From: Amphiura filiformis
Taxonomy: Eukaryota; Echinodermata; Ophiuroidea; Amphilepidida; Amphiuridae
Length of the DNA: 64,000 bases
Direction: 5' to 3'
Assembly: GCF_039555335.1 (NCBI RefSeq)
Contig: NC_092636.1
Span: 54,367,706 to 54,431,705 of the forward strand
Positions 1 through 13,900 of the stretch are shown here, in pieces. The translations under genes and the position numbers were made by a program. Below the pieces are notes generated by a model, which saw only the letters and a list, made by a program, of their open reading frames with translations, did not search any database and was not told the origin of the DNA. How positions within the stretch are numbered: the first letter of the stretch is position 1; each line of letters starts with the position of its first letter.

Positions 1-478
1 TATATCCACAGGCCGCCGCAATAGTCGGACACCTTCTCCACATGTTACTCACCGACCTGGTTACACGTTACTGTGGGATGGAATTCCATTCGTCAACAAG
101 GATTCGTCGCAGGTCATTCAATGTGGTTGCATATGGCACGCACAGCACGATCAAGCTGGTCCCACAAGTGTTCAATCGGGTTGAGGTCTGGCCCCCGGGT
201 CTGGCCTGATGGCAGGCCATTTTGACTCTACTCCCATATTCTGTAGGTAGTCGTTGACTACCGTGGATATGTGGGGCGAGCGGTGTCATCTTGGAGGATT
301 GCATTAGGTCCCAGATTGTGAAGTGGGATTGCAGCTTGCTGCAGAGAATAATGATCAATTTGGCAAATTCTTTTTGAGACCCCACTACATTCACAAGGCG
401 TGTACTCAGCCGTGAAAAATGTTATTGTTCCAAATGAGGTGTCATTGTAAAGGGGAGTATTGTAGCTATCCATTGATA
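1..478 (-). pseudogene. Tc1-type transposase relic, C-terminal half (copy 1, cut by window edge)
   Basis: Read on the minus strand in two or three frames, this matches the C-terminal half of a Tc1/mariner (DD34E) DDE transposase, which cuts and rejoins transposon ends at TA sites. One frame gives LGPNAILQDD followed by ARP, which carries the second catalytic Asp. Another frame gives a remnant of the DLNPIEHLWD region with the Glu, then ATTLNDLRRILVDEWNSIPQ and a TRLVS-type tail. Frameshifts and lost residues show it is dead. The N-terminal part is missing or scrambled in the inverted repeat to the right. Confidence 0.82.
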
Positions 479-941
479 TGCAACACGATATGAATATGTC
501 ACAAATAATTTGAGATACAGATGCTTGAAAAAACTTTCCAAACTTTTGTTGAGGAGTTTATAAAAATCTCGACAAATGTATCTTCATCTTTTCCTGACCT
601 TGATTGATATGCCCACGAATGTACTTGTTGGTAAATTGGTTTTGCAATTAGAAACTCTCTCCCTTTCCTTCTACCCTGTCTCTTCTAATGTAAAAGAGTA
701 AAACATCTCACTCTATAAGTGAGAAAAGTAAAAATAACTCCAGAGAGGACACCCCCCTTTCAAGATGAAGGGGCATTACTCTTTTCTAAACTCCACAACA
801 AAAGTTTGGAATTTTTTTCAAGCATCTATATATATCTCAGATTATTTGTGACATGTTCATATCGTGTTTCATAGCAATGGAAAGCTGCGTTATTTCCCTT
901 TGCAATGACATCACATTTGAAGCAATCACCTTTTTCACGGC
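411..941. repeat. Imperfect inverted repeat of Tc1-derived DNA
   Basis: Arms 411-563 and 783-941 are about 150 bp each and near-complementary, with a loop of about 220 bp. Both arms contain the same blocks, including a CACGATATGAA..GTCACAAATAAT block and an AAACTTTTGTTG block. The left arm overlaps transposase-coding sequence of copy 1, so the right arm is a second fragment of the same family in opposite orientation. Confidence 0.75.
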
Positions 942-1004
942 ATAATACACGTTTATGCCAAATTGACCATTATTCTGTGCTCAAACAACACTAGTCACTG
1001 ACCT

Positions 1005-1540
1005 CAATAGCGGGTGGAAAAACCATACGCAGCCACAACAGCCTGGCACCTCCTCCTCATGTTGCTCACCAACCTGGTCACACGTTGCTGTGGAATAGCA
1101 TTCCATTCTTCTAGGATTCGTCGCAGGTCATTCAATGTGGTTGCATTGGCTTCTCTGACACGCATATAGCACGACCAAGCTCAAGCTGGTCTCACAAGTG
1201 TTCAATCGGGTTGAGGTCTGGGCTGATGACAGGTCATTCCATTCTCTCTACTCCCATATTCTATAGGTAGTCGTTGACCATGTTGAATTGTAGGAGCGAG
1301 CATTTTCATCTTGGAGGATTGCATTTGGCCCCAGATTATGGAGATATGGGATTATAGCTTGCTGCACAGATTAATGGTTAATGTGGCACATTCTGTTTGA
1401 GACCCCACTACATTCACAAGATGTGTACTCAGGCATGAAAAAGGTGATTGTTTCAAATGTGGTGTCATTGTAAAGATGAATAAAGTAGCTATCCATTGAT
1501 ATGCAACACGATATGAACATGTCACATCAAATAATCAAAG
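1005..1540 (-). pseudogene. Tc1-type transposase relic (copy 2)
   Basis: This is a second copy of the element at the window start, in the same orientation and offset by about 1,020 bp. It shares the blocks for the C-terminal tail (CTCACCAACCTGGTCACACG), the RRILVDEWN region (GGATTCGTCGCAGGTCATTC) and the GTTCAATCGGGTTGAGGTCTGG segment. Small deletions break the frame several times. It lies between the Tc1-derived inverted repeat and exon 6 of the channel gene. Confidence 0.75.
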
Positions 1541-1787
1541 ATATGTCATAAAGGAACATTACTCCTTTTCAAGAAATTTCATACCTTTCATGCTTGTCAT
1601 GTCATATCTTGGAATGTCTTTGGTTCCTACTCTTTTAGGAGTGCTTATCAGTCTTTTAGAGCCGGGGTGTTGTTCACTCGTTTGGGTTGATTTTTACCCT
1701 TCTTTTTCATTATGTTACATTAAGAGAGAGAAATATGGAATATACATGGATTTATGAACGGACGTTTTTAACGGGGATTAATCGTAC

Positions 1788-1941
1788 CTGAGAGTGGTTT
1801 CGCTGAGATTACCATATTCTTCTATCAATACTTGAGTGATGTGTGTATTAGGCCAGTATGCCATAGACACTAATCCATCATAATAACTAGAATTGCAGGG
1901 TACAGGGCAATCACAATGAATATTATTGGCAGTAAAATTGG
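1788..1941 (-). CDS. DEG/ENaC exon 6 (CxCPxPC block)
   Basis: The acceptor is a (GTT)n tract ending in gcag and the donor is gtacga after CTCTCAG. The exon codes NFTANNIHCDCPVPCNSSYY followed by the palm strand GLVSMAYWPNTH, as in ASIC proteins where CxCPxPC precedes a YxxxxSxxxxP strand. It leaves phase 2. No following exon with the second membrane segment was found in 1-1787. Confidence 0.88.
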
Positions 1942-4900
1942 CTGCAACAACAACAACAACAAACAACAAAAATACTTTATTAATGACAATGATGATAATT
2001 CTAAAAAACATGGTAAAAACATGAGCTATGGGAACATATCCTTGACCTTGGTGATTTATTTCACACATATTGTCGGTCCACTATTGCTTTTAGCGGCCAA
2101 AGAAAATAGTGTAAAATTGCAAATATTCTCGCATTTCGCGCGAAATAAACCCAATGTGTGTGTATCAACTTTCACTTCAAATTAGTATCAAACAGTAAAA
2201 TTTTGGCCATGAAGTTGCAAATTCTTGACTATAGATTAGTAAATTAACATCATGAAATATGACTGTTGATAGCCTATTATGATTAACGGAAGTGTCGTCC
2301 AAATGTTGTGTAATTCACACACAATAATGTTGATCATGTCTTACGTAAGGTGCAAAGCACATTCAATGGAATTACAAATTATAAAAACCAAAATCAAAAA
2401 CTTGAATCAAACTATTGATACATAGTATGGCGCGCCGATGGTCAGTGTACTTCGGTTATATCTATAAATAGCGTGACCAAATCCTCATGCACTGACCACT
2501 ACACAGAAAGGGATAGGAACTCTGTAGATAAATATCATCAAAATTTAAGTATTAATTGAATTGCAAAATTATTACACATTTCGCAATTCCGAATTTGTAA
2601 TATGTTATCAAAAACAACATTTTGAAAGTATTTGACGACGGAAATAAATATTCAACGACGGAAACTTTTACAATATAATCACAAAGTTGAACAAAATAGA
2701 CAATTTTGCTGCACAGCAGTCTGACGTTGTTCCGTCTTTGCATTCAAATGTATAGAAAGACCACTCGCTATGTATTACTGTCATGGCAGCGCGGAGGTGA
2801 TCACGTGCACATTTATAAACGCGCATTTATATATAACCGAAGTACACTGATAGCTACTGATGGTGGTTTAAGTAATTAAAGAAATTCATCAAACCTTCAG
2901 CAGGTGTAATACACTCGTAAGACTCCCGTGGTGAACACACACGCACCTCTCCTATTACAGATGTGATGGTTGAGGAAGATAAAAAAAAAGACGTCAAGGG
3001 GAAAAAAAATAGGGGAAAAGAGGAATGAAATACAATGTTATACTAGTTTAATTTAATGAAATACAGGAGGATAATATTAATAGCTTAAATATATATCACA
3101 AAATTTCTTCAAAATTCTAACAAACTTACCCCTGCATGTCAAAGTTACCCCATTACATACCTGGATAGCGGTAGTCCCGACAACCACATTTCCTTAACAC
3201 ATAATTAATTTTACATTCATGTTGACATAATGGAACAGTATACACCGTGGAATACTGAAGGTCTGCGTTGGTACAGTTAGATTGGAATGGCCAAGGTAGA
3301 TTTTCAACCTGGAGACATGAAAAGAAACAGGAAAATTCAGAATTCTTAAAAGAAGTGAGCGATATTGGATCAGAGGGTTATGCACTAAGGGTCAGGATCA
3401 TTGGCCATTGTGACTACATTATGCCCGTCCGTCCGACTCATTTAAGAGGATTCATCGAATGGGCTGCAATGTGCTGGGTAGCCTTTTGTGGAACACAGCA
3501 AAATCACGAAAGGCACAAAGCAGTCGCTACTATCAAAAAAAGCTAATTTCTTTAGAAAACAATAAAATTGAATATTGTGAGAGTTTAATGCTGAGAACCG
3601 AAAATAAGTTTGGGCAAGAGAAGTTATTTGATTATCTACCACTCTTCCAATATTAGGATTAAACCAGCGTGGCACACTGGTTAAGGTCTTTGCCTTTGGT
3701 GCGAGAGGTCCCGGGTTCAATTCCCCGCAGGACCAAAAAAAATCTCCGCTCTCCCCGTGGTTCATCTGGTATTGGCGGGGCAGATGATCCATGATAAAGA
3801 CCTCGTTTACAGGCGGTTCCGATCAGGGTAACGCCCGATTGTCGGCTACACTTGCCTGTCCTGTAAAAATACCCCGACCAGCTATCTACGGCGACCCCCT
3901 TCGTTCACCAGGTCACTTGTGCCTCGCCGAAGTTTCGTCAGCGTTATCTCCTAGATTTCAGCTGTTATTAAATGCCTAGATATGCCCGACATAAAAAAAA
4001 AATCTTGCTCTAGCTCCTTCAATTCAATGCATTATTCAACAGAAATCCAGCTTAATTTTTACAAAAAATAATTCATATTCCATTCCAAATCTTCCCTCCT
4101 GTAATACAAACTGGAAAACTGATTAATACCCGCGAGTAAAACCAACATGTGTACGAGTAGAGCATCGCCGCCGGCTTGGTACCAGTTTGAGCCAAAGGAG
4201 AGCAAAATCTAAGAGGGTGGGTGTACACTCAGTCTGTTTTGGCATGAACTGAAGCTAACTGAGTATATACTAGTCACCTTTCAGCTTCTTTATTTCTTTA
4301 TACAATAGCTCTATCACAGCCTTGATCTTTATCTGTTTATTCTATATACATCACACTCTCTTACTCTTTATTCTGTACGTATCAGATTCATTACCTGTCT
4401 GTGTACAGGGTGTAACAATAAAATTTGTACAATTTTGATAATAGAATGACACAAGTATGCCGCTTATTTTTTGGGTTGATATTTATATGTCTATCAAGAT
4501 AATTTCTTTAGCCACCAGATAAGCTTTGTTCCAATAAAATCGATGGTATACAAGTGAAGACATGGCCAATTATGTAACCTAGTCTTAAAATCGCTTGGGC
4601 CACTTTTTGTCTAAGGGTTACAAAAGTGACTGAATAGAGTTGAACCATGGACCAGTTGGACGGTGCTCTTATGATAGCTAGTTTTAAACAATGGGGTATT
4701 CAAAGTGGTAGAAATGATTACATAATAGAATATCTCCTTGAGTTTTTGAAAGTCACAACTAAGCACTGATATAACAACCTCATTTACTAGAAATCGTGGC
4801 TGCAGCTTAACAACTTCAACCGCAATTCACGTTGGAAGAGCGTATTTTTATGGTTGTGACATTCGGTAGCACATGGAGTCAAGCAGAAACCATACGATTG

Positions 4901-7900
4901 TTTACAGCTCATTTTCCAAACTCACGTCTTCCATCAAGACATACAATTACATAGAACTGTGAGAAGTGTGTAGAATTTGTTAACAAAAATGCTGGCATTA
5001 GGGTCGCCCTAAAACAACTAGAAGCCCAGCTGAACTTAATTTCAAAATTTTTGTACTTATGGATGCAAAAACTGTTCTCAGTTTTACCAATGATACGAGT
5101 ATCTCAGGGATATGAGAAAATTAATTACTTTATAAGATTATTTGAAAGAAATGTCATGACTTCCTTTATTTTAAAGAAATATCATAATTATCATTATTAA
5201 GTTCATGTTAATTATATGAAGAAATACCACTTATAATTCTTTTGTGTCAGTTCTTTGATGTTTAATACACGATAAGCATATCTACGCGCTTCAAACTTGA
5301 TATGCGCAAACATGGCAAAAGTGGCCCAACACGTTTTCTGGACGATTTAATTAATCGGACATAACTTTTGAACCCAAGCTAGAAAAGAAACCAACTAAAT
5401 GTGTTCTTTTAGCCAAGATATTACTGATTGTATTGCATATAACATTTGTGCCATAACTCTTTTAGTTTTTTCCTGAGAAGTCAAAATGCAATTGTATAAA
5501 TTTTATTGTTACACCCTGTATAATAGCCACAGACTTGATCTTTATTATTTTTATTCTATGTAATTCACTTTCAGCATCTTTATCTCTATACAATAAAACA
5601 CCTTTTTCCCAGAATGCACAACAAAACGCAGTGTTTGATCGAGTTAACAATATCTGAATATTTTAATGAAAAGTAAAGTATGATTCATCGTTGATATTTC
5701 AAACGAACATAAAATACATACAATCATTTAGAATCAAATGCATAAATTTAGGAATGTTACTTCACCAGCAGCATTCTTGTTAATGATTGCAACGTTCTGA
5801 TTCACTACATGGTTCTGGACTAATGGTGTTTATCCTAATTCACTTGTGCAGCGAAGTCCACTGTTGACTTGAATATATCCTTTGCGTATGAAATCCTCGC
5901 ACCGATGACAATCTCTGCAATCATATGGAAAGGTTTCTATACAAAAACGATTCTCTTATAAACCATCTATGCACAGTTTCCACATCGATACACATGAGCG
6001 CACATTTTCGTCCAAGATCTTCCAAACAAGCAGTGAAATGTCTCCACACAGTCTTTGATTATAAACACAGCCAAATTAAAAACTCTGATTAAATGGGGAT
6101 GGAACTAGTGGAGGCTTTTTATTTTGGCAGTGTTTACTACACGGTTGAGTGCACAGCATCGTAAGAGCTGTAGAGCTTCTAGCTGGAAAATGGGCCTCTG
6201 TGATTGGTTTTTGTGAGAACCTCAAGTGTCCTCTTCATCCAATCAGAATTTTGTTTTATATCAAAGGATATAACACTAACACTAAGCTAACACTTCCCCC
6301 TAAAAGCACTTTTCGTCATTAGGTCAACAGATAACGCAATTCAATGTTATAGCAAGGCGAACGTGGTAAATCTGTTGAAAACTACCTATCCAAACACATT
6401 TTTTAAAAGTCAAAACCTGAAGTGTTCCTTACAATATTTTTTCAAATTTTATGTCATTAAATGAAAAGGCACACTTATATTGTCCATATACTAGCGTCAT
6501 TAGAATGAGCAATGGCCAATTCTCTTTAAATTGCAAATATTGTGCAAAAAGTTACCATTTTTGCCTGTTTTGTCATACGGTTATAAATTCAATGAACTAT
6601 GACTTTTCTAAAGAGCGCTTACAAATTGATATGTTCACCTTTCTTTCAATTTCTAATAGAAAACAAGCCTGTCTTGCTTTCCACTTACGTTGACAGATGT
6701 GTTGTTTCATAAACCAAACTTCAACAAGTCGACAGACGAATATAGTCCTTTCTTGGAAGAGTACGCACTTTGACCTATTCTAGATCTTCTCCGTTATTAC
6801 TGGATAGTAATACATTGACTGCAAAAGATTATTTTATAAGGCATATGTACTTGTAAGCACATTACCTAGCCCACAACAGTACTATGAAAATATTCATAAT
6901 TATTGATGCTGTGATGGGGCTACTGTATAGAGATAAAGATGGTAAAAAAGACTAGTGCAGTATAAAAGGATTAAGATCAAGGCTGTCGAGATAAAGATCT
7001 AAATGTGATTGGTAAAAATAAAAAGCCGATGCACGGCGTCATCATCCCTATATCTTCGTGTCAGAAATTGCCATGATAGTAGGGCGAATCCACTAGTTCT
7101 TCAACAGTCCCACATGGCGATTTTGTTCGAGAAAGGCCGATCGACTCAGGCTAAGCGCACCACCGGTTACGATAAAAAATATACGTTTCTTCTCCGTTAC
7201 AAATGCAAATTATCAGCTGAAATGACTCATTTTTACGATCTGCACATGCTCATTTAAAACCCTCTGTAATGTTGCCAACTCAACAATTTTTTTCAGTTTT
7301 TGTTTTCAAGACGCAAGTTGGGTAGTCAATATGCACAGTGGCGCTTATCATATTCTTTCAACACATATATTCAACTGCAAGTCTTACAAAAGTTTTGTAC
7401 AAATACCAAAAATAACGGGATATATTCAAGGATAATATAATCATATCAAAAGAATCTACACCAACAGATCACCACATCATTTTCATTATAACTAGGAATA
7501 AAACCAATTCATCTCAATATGCAACTGAGGAATGTGATCTTTTTGTCCCCGAGTTAACTATTCTATACAAACATTAAAAGACTCGACCTTAAACAATACG
7601 TTGACAATAGGTTTAGCCTGGATATTTTGAAAGAAAACTCATAGCTGAATTAATTACACCGCTGAGCTATTGGCGATTGGTTTTTAGCCAATGATTAGGT
7701 TTTAACCAATCGTCACCGAGCGCGGAGTATATAGTACCGGGTGTCCCAAAAAAAGGTTATATGTAGATTTTTGAAAATAATCTATGTTAATGTTGACAAA
7801 TATAAATATCCTTTTCATGACATAATCTATGTACCCTCTACTAGTACCCCTGTGAATGTCAAGTTCACAACCTACGTACTTTGTCTGCATTCTACGCATT

Positions 7901-10900
7901 CCTGAGCAAGCTCTTTACATGACATAATGCAACACGCGCCCCGCGGTTCATTTACCGTCACAGCCCACATGCATTTGGCGGGGCACTTGAGTAGGCTCAG
8001 CCATGGCAGATGCAGTATTTTATTCTGATAAACAAAGAATAAAACTTGTTTAGTTTTATTTCAAGAGTTCAGGCAGAAATTTAAAAACAAAGAGCAGCGA
8101 TTTCAAGTCAACAAAATCCAAACAAGGCCTAAATGCAAAAGATTGTTATTCATTTCACTATGTTGATGACAGGAGTTACAGCGTGCAGAACTTCTTTCAC
8201 CAAAAACGTGTTCTTCTCTAATGACCATCTTCTTTTATTTGTTACCACCAAGAGTCCAAGAAGTTATAAAACTGATTTATTTTCAGTGTACAATATTTAG
8301 TTGTTCAATATCTTTCTTTTGTGCAATAAGTTCAACAATGAAAAATAAGAAAAACATAAAAGTAATAAAGAAAAAAAATCTGAAAACAAAGATGTGTGTG
8401 TATTCAACTATTGTTGTGCGATATTTTGATGGTTAGCCACTCTTGACACCCCTGTCATCTTGCGCTCATAGGTTAAGTTGCTTTTAGGTACGGAATTGAA
8501 ACTTAGCAAACAGTTACAAGAAGTATCAATAAATAATATCTGAAAAAATTACATTGTTTTGTTGTACCATCACAAAATGCGGTTCATTCTCTACATGTAA
8601 CCTTTTTATGGGACACCTTGTATAAGCTTATTTTGTAATAGAAGCTACGCTCAACATCCGGCGAGCAGTTTATAAAGACACGTGCTTTGATGCCTATACA
8701 AAGATAGATAGATAGATAGATTTATTATTATCTTTTCACTCATTACATGATACAAGAATAATACATAAGAATAATACATTATAAAAGATATCAGGAATAA
8801 TACATATATAATAAACTATGGAAATGCATAATACAACGATGAGTGAAGGAATTACAGTAAAGGCCCAAAGGCCTGTAGCTCTGTAACCCCTTGATACAGG
8901 TATATGGCATTTATTTGACATGGCAGCAGGTTGGTAGACAACAAAATGCCGAGTCCAACCAACCAGCTGTCATGTCCATCAATGACATATCCTATGTTAA
9001 CATTTAAGGAAAAAAACAAAGAAAAACAAAATGCACATATCAAAAACTAATTAGGCGCGTGAAAGTCGATTCCGAGTTTATCGTCCCCCGCCCGCGTCAC
9101 TTTTTGGACACCAAAAACACCCGCGTCAAATTTTCAAAAATGCCAAAATAATTCATTATTTTCAAAGTATCAGTGTTTTCACCAGTTTTAGCAATTGGAA
9201 ACATATATTTTTGTTTGTAAAACATCTAAATTTATAACTTGCAACCAAAACCAGGCTCTTTTCTAACTTTTCTAGTCCCTACCCATATAAAAACATGTTT
9301 ATAAATAACATGTATGAGTGTGGCTTTAAATCAACACGCACATTAGGTCAATAATGAAATCTGATGAAATAATGAAAAATGAAAAAGTCACCTCACCAAC
9401 CTGGGAAAAAAAAGGGACGATAAACTCGGAATTGACTTTCATGGGCCTTATTGAAAGTAAATTAATGAAATTAGTGAACAAAATATTGGTGAGGTACACA
9501 TGATTGAAAGACTAAGAATAGCTTTGCATAAGATGTTGTTTATACTTTTTCCGGAATTGCTTCACTGATGCCTATACAAAATAATTCTTTACCTGGCGTG
9601 GACGATGTGCGACGATCAGGGATATTATATGGAAATAAAAGTAGACGCTAAAAGTGAACTGTAATCATGTACAATAACCCCGTCACAGCGTTGATCTTTT
9701 TTTTTTTTTTTTTTTTTGGTTTCTGTTATTTACAAAGTTCTAAAACCTTAGACGTCTGTTGCTTCCTATTGGTAGCTGACGTAGGCGGCGCTGTTAGTTA
9801 CTGGTCATAAATATGCGGAAGGAAGTAGTTGCCACAATCCCTGTTGAGTGTATTAGCCTGCCCCCTCTTTCTTATCATAATTGACTCCTTCATGTGTCTT
9901 CTTTTTCTGTTGGTTTCAATGTCTCTTATTTCATGTATTTTGGTTTGGTCTTCAGCGACATGATCCGTAAGAACGATTTCCTAGGGGCATTTTCAACAGA
10001 TGTTTTTCTTTGGGCCTTGGTGTATGGTAGCTTATGTTTTTCCGATTTAGATTTGTACTCTTCATTCTCGTGCCAAAGAGTTTCACCGATGTAAGATTTT
10101 GGGCAACCTAAGCAGGGGATTTCATACATACAATCTGCTGTAGTTTCGACGTCCAGCTTTATCTTTGGGGTGAACTAGGTGGTTTTTAAGCGTTTTGTGT
10201 GGCTTGAAAGGAACTCTTTCTTGCGGAAGGAACTACTTCCTTCCGCATATTTATGATCAGTTACTAACAGCGCCACCTACGTCAACTACCAATAGGAAGC
10301 AACAGACGTCGATGGTCAAAACTTGAGAAAATGCTGTGCTACAGCACGAAACGTCATTGAGGTATGCCAACAGCACATATTTAGTGGATTTGTTTTAGAA
10401 CCTTGTAAATAATTTTAATGGACAATCCTGATGAATCTATTTGCGCAGTTGTTTCTGTTTATGGTAATCCGGTGAGGTAAACACCAACTGGTCATCCGGG
10501 TAAAACACCAATGTTTGTTTATAGTATTGGTCTTCTGGTTGCCCAGTAAAAGCATGATTGTCTCCCCTATTTGTAGCATAGATGCAGGTAAAGCAACATT
10601 TAGTTTCTGGTGTTGGTCATATTAGGATATGATAGGTTTAAGATAGGAAGCTTTATTTCACCATGGAAGCCCAACTCAAACAAGTTGTTCTCATGACGCA
10701 TGTTTAGGGGTGTTTAAAAATATTTAAACAACCTAAGAAAAAGAAGAAATGAAACACAGTTTAACACTGGTAAAATAATTTTTTATTCACAATGTTATGG
10801 ATATGAATGTATAAATTAATTATTGACAATGACGAAATGCGTACATGAGCATGGCAACATGGAGTTGTGTGTAAAAAAGCTTAAAAAACTCAATGTGGTT

Positions 10901-13900
10901 AAGGGATCTGGAATGAGCAATAAATACTGTCCAAACGTTCATACCCCATCCCTTAAAATACCCAATACTATGGACTTTATTCTCTGCGTAATAACTGATA
11001 TTTCTAATGTGTGGTGCTGTACTCAACATCCGATATTTATTGCCAAGTGTGATATCTTTGATGGTGTTAAATTGGAATCATAGATCTGCAATGATATTTT
11101 GTTCCATTTTGTGGGCTTTTATCTCTCTCACCAAATGGGTTTTAAGAGAAAATCTCTTTGATTGTAAATGTATGAAGGATAAGAATCTCAGGCTCAGTGC
11201 CAGAAGTGCCGGAAAGTGCAATAGCTGCGCTGTGAACATTTTACAATACACGTCGTATATTATACTCATCTACACATGACAGATAGACATGGCAGCTTCT
11301 GGGACTGAGCAGTCGAGATGCTATACTAACGTACAATACAATACAATACAATACAATACAATACAATACATTACATTACAATACAATACAATACAATACA
11401 ATACAATACAATACAATACAATATAATACCACATTATTCATAATACAACATGTCTTCCCTAACATGGCATTTTTCAGTATCAAAATGTCTCCACCTCGTC
11501 CAAAATGATTTTAAAAAGTTATCGTGCGGACTTTTCCCGCTAATTGCTTTCGAAAAATAACACATTACGTTATTTAGTTTCCTTTTCTTTTTAGAATATT
11601 TAGATACAAGTTCGTGAACAGGTATTAATGTATATTTATAATTGTGCCTTGGTTCAACACCTATCACGTTCAACACCATCCCTATGAAAACATCTTCAAT
11701 TCTAAAATGTTTCACGTGTGTCGATATTGCCAGTATCAGCGGAAGTAGATCACTGGAGATGATATAGGTCGGTCCATTGACGTAGGGAGGGTATTCTGAG
11801 TAAGGGTATTCTGAGGTGTTCACATACCACTTACTACCGAAGCCTCTTATTGGCGCGTGATTGAAATTCAGGTGGCCTTCCACGAAGGTTTCACCAGTAG
11901 TTTCCGCTAAATGTTTCACCAAATTAGGAAGATTCGGGATGACATCGCTGTCGATTTTTACAACAAATTTTGCTTCTTTGCAAAAATTAACCGCCCATCG
12001 GAGTCCCATCAATGTTTTTAAGGTTAGATTGTTATAGGTATCGATGAAATTTTCCTTACAAATATCATGATATATTTTATTTTCTTCAAGCATTTTGATT
12101 TCATCCAATGTTCGTAAGCCTTTACCCAAGAGAAATACGTAAGCTACTCTTTTACCCAATATTTTCTTGCGAGTATATTTTCCCCAAGTTGCTCTTATCC
12201 CGTCACGACGCATTCGCTCATTCGGTGCAGTCAGAATGAGTAACACAACAAACACCTCGCTGTCATTTTCGTTAGTCCGTTGACAAATATGCGAATTCTG
12301 GATTACGTATCTCGTAAAATGCGGATTAATCACCTCTGGCGTGAAGAATGTTTTATTATGAACACATTGTTGAATATCAGTTGTATTATCCATGTTATAT
12401 AAGTTTGTAACGATGTTGTTCTTTCCATATAACATACAGCAAGGACAAGAAACACCCTTTGTTCCTATCACCAGAGAGTTGATATTCTTGAGAGGGCACT
12501 CTATTCACGTGGTTTCTTTTCCAACGCTAAAAGATCACGAATTTTGGTGGTTTGCAAATGAAAAGTGTCCGCACTATCGATTGATTACGTAACTGTTATG
12601 AATAATGTATTAGGTTTTCAATGCAATCGCCTCGACCCATCAATACATATTATCTGTATTTATCAAAGTACTTGGAATAGCAATCTGGTGAGTTCACTGA
12701 ACTACGCCCTAATACTGATGGAGTTTTAATGGCGTTTAATGGCGCTAATCCTCTCCATACACAGATGAACAAATACAATAGGAGAAGGTCAACACATATG
12801 ACCTCCTATATGACATGTTATATGAGATGTACAACAACCTGAATATCATAAAGATCAGTGTTCGTTTGTGCATATGAACTGCATATTTACAATACTAAAT
12901 ATTAGTCGTTATATATTATGCCAAATATTGGTATTATGACAACACGGTATATGCATTGTATATAAAACAACTAATAGATCCTGCTATCATGGCGTCAGGT
13001 CATTGGTTCATCATATCCCGTATGTTTCTTAAAATTCATTCATATTTGAGACAAATTTCTGTGCCCATTTTATAGGCGTACAGGTGGATCCGGTTTTTTG
13101 GTCATTTTCATTTCTTTTTGATGAAAGAATTAAGGTTTTCCACTGCACGGAGGCCACTATGTGATACTAATTTAATGCTATTTGTAAATGAATGCGGATT
13201 CCCGGTTGTTGTTTTTCCACAGTGTGACAACTGTCCACCCATCCAGACAACATCATAACCAGGGACAGGCGATTTGCGCGGAAAAAAATAGCAAATTGCG
13301 CGGAACTTTTTTTTTCAGTGCAAATCATGTATACCTAAATTGCGCGGAATTGCGCGGAAAGAAAGTTCCGCGCAAATCGCCTGTCCCTGATCATAACATA
13401 ATAAAACGTCTGTATTTGTACGATGAGTAAATATTAAACTGAACTTTGCCTTGGAACATTGTGTAAGACGGTGTAAGATTTTGTGGGCGCCCTCAACATT
13501 ATTATCCTCTTTGTATCCGTTAAATGACATGGCATAGACTGTGTGAATTCTATGAAGACTACTTATACATAGGGTCATATCCATGGACACAAGTAACGAT
13601 AATTGACAACACGATACGCGACTGTATTTAGGGGCTAAGCACTAATAATTAATAATGCCGAGTAGGGCCTACTCCTGGGCGACTCGTGTGGGCAAGGACG
13701 GTGACCAAATGAGTCCCAAATTTCACCGGGGTGGGGGGGCACTCAAGTATGATAGTGTAGGCCTAAACGCATGACTTTTTTAAACACCCCCTAAAACGAG
13801 TTTTACCCTACCAGCAAATTTAGGATCATTAGGCGTAAGCTAACTTAATACACTAAAGGAAGTTTTGGATGAGAAAACGGACATTTTGATGAGAAACGGC

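Noticed and set aside
3661-3736. A functional tRNA gene
   Set aside because: The A and B boxes are present, but the cloverleaf is imperfect and it continues into a SINE body with an A-rich tail.
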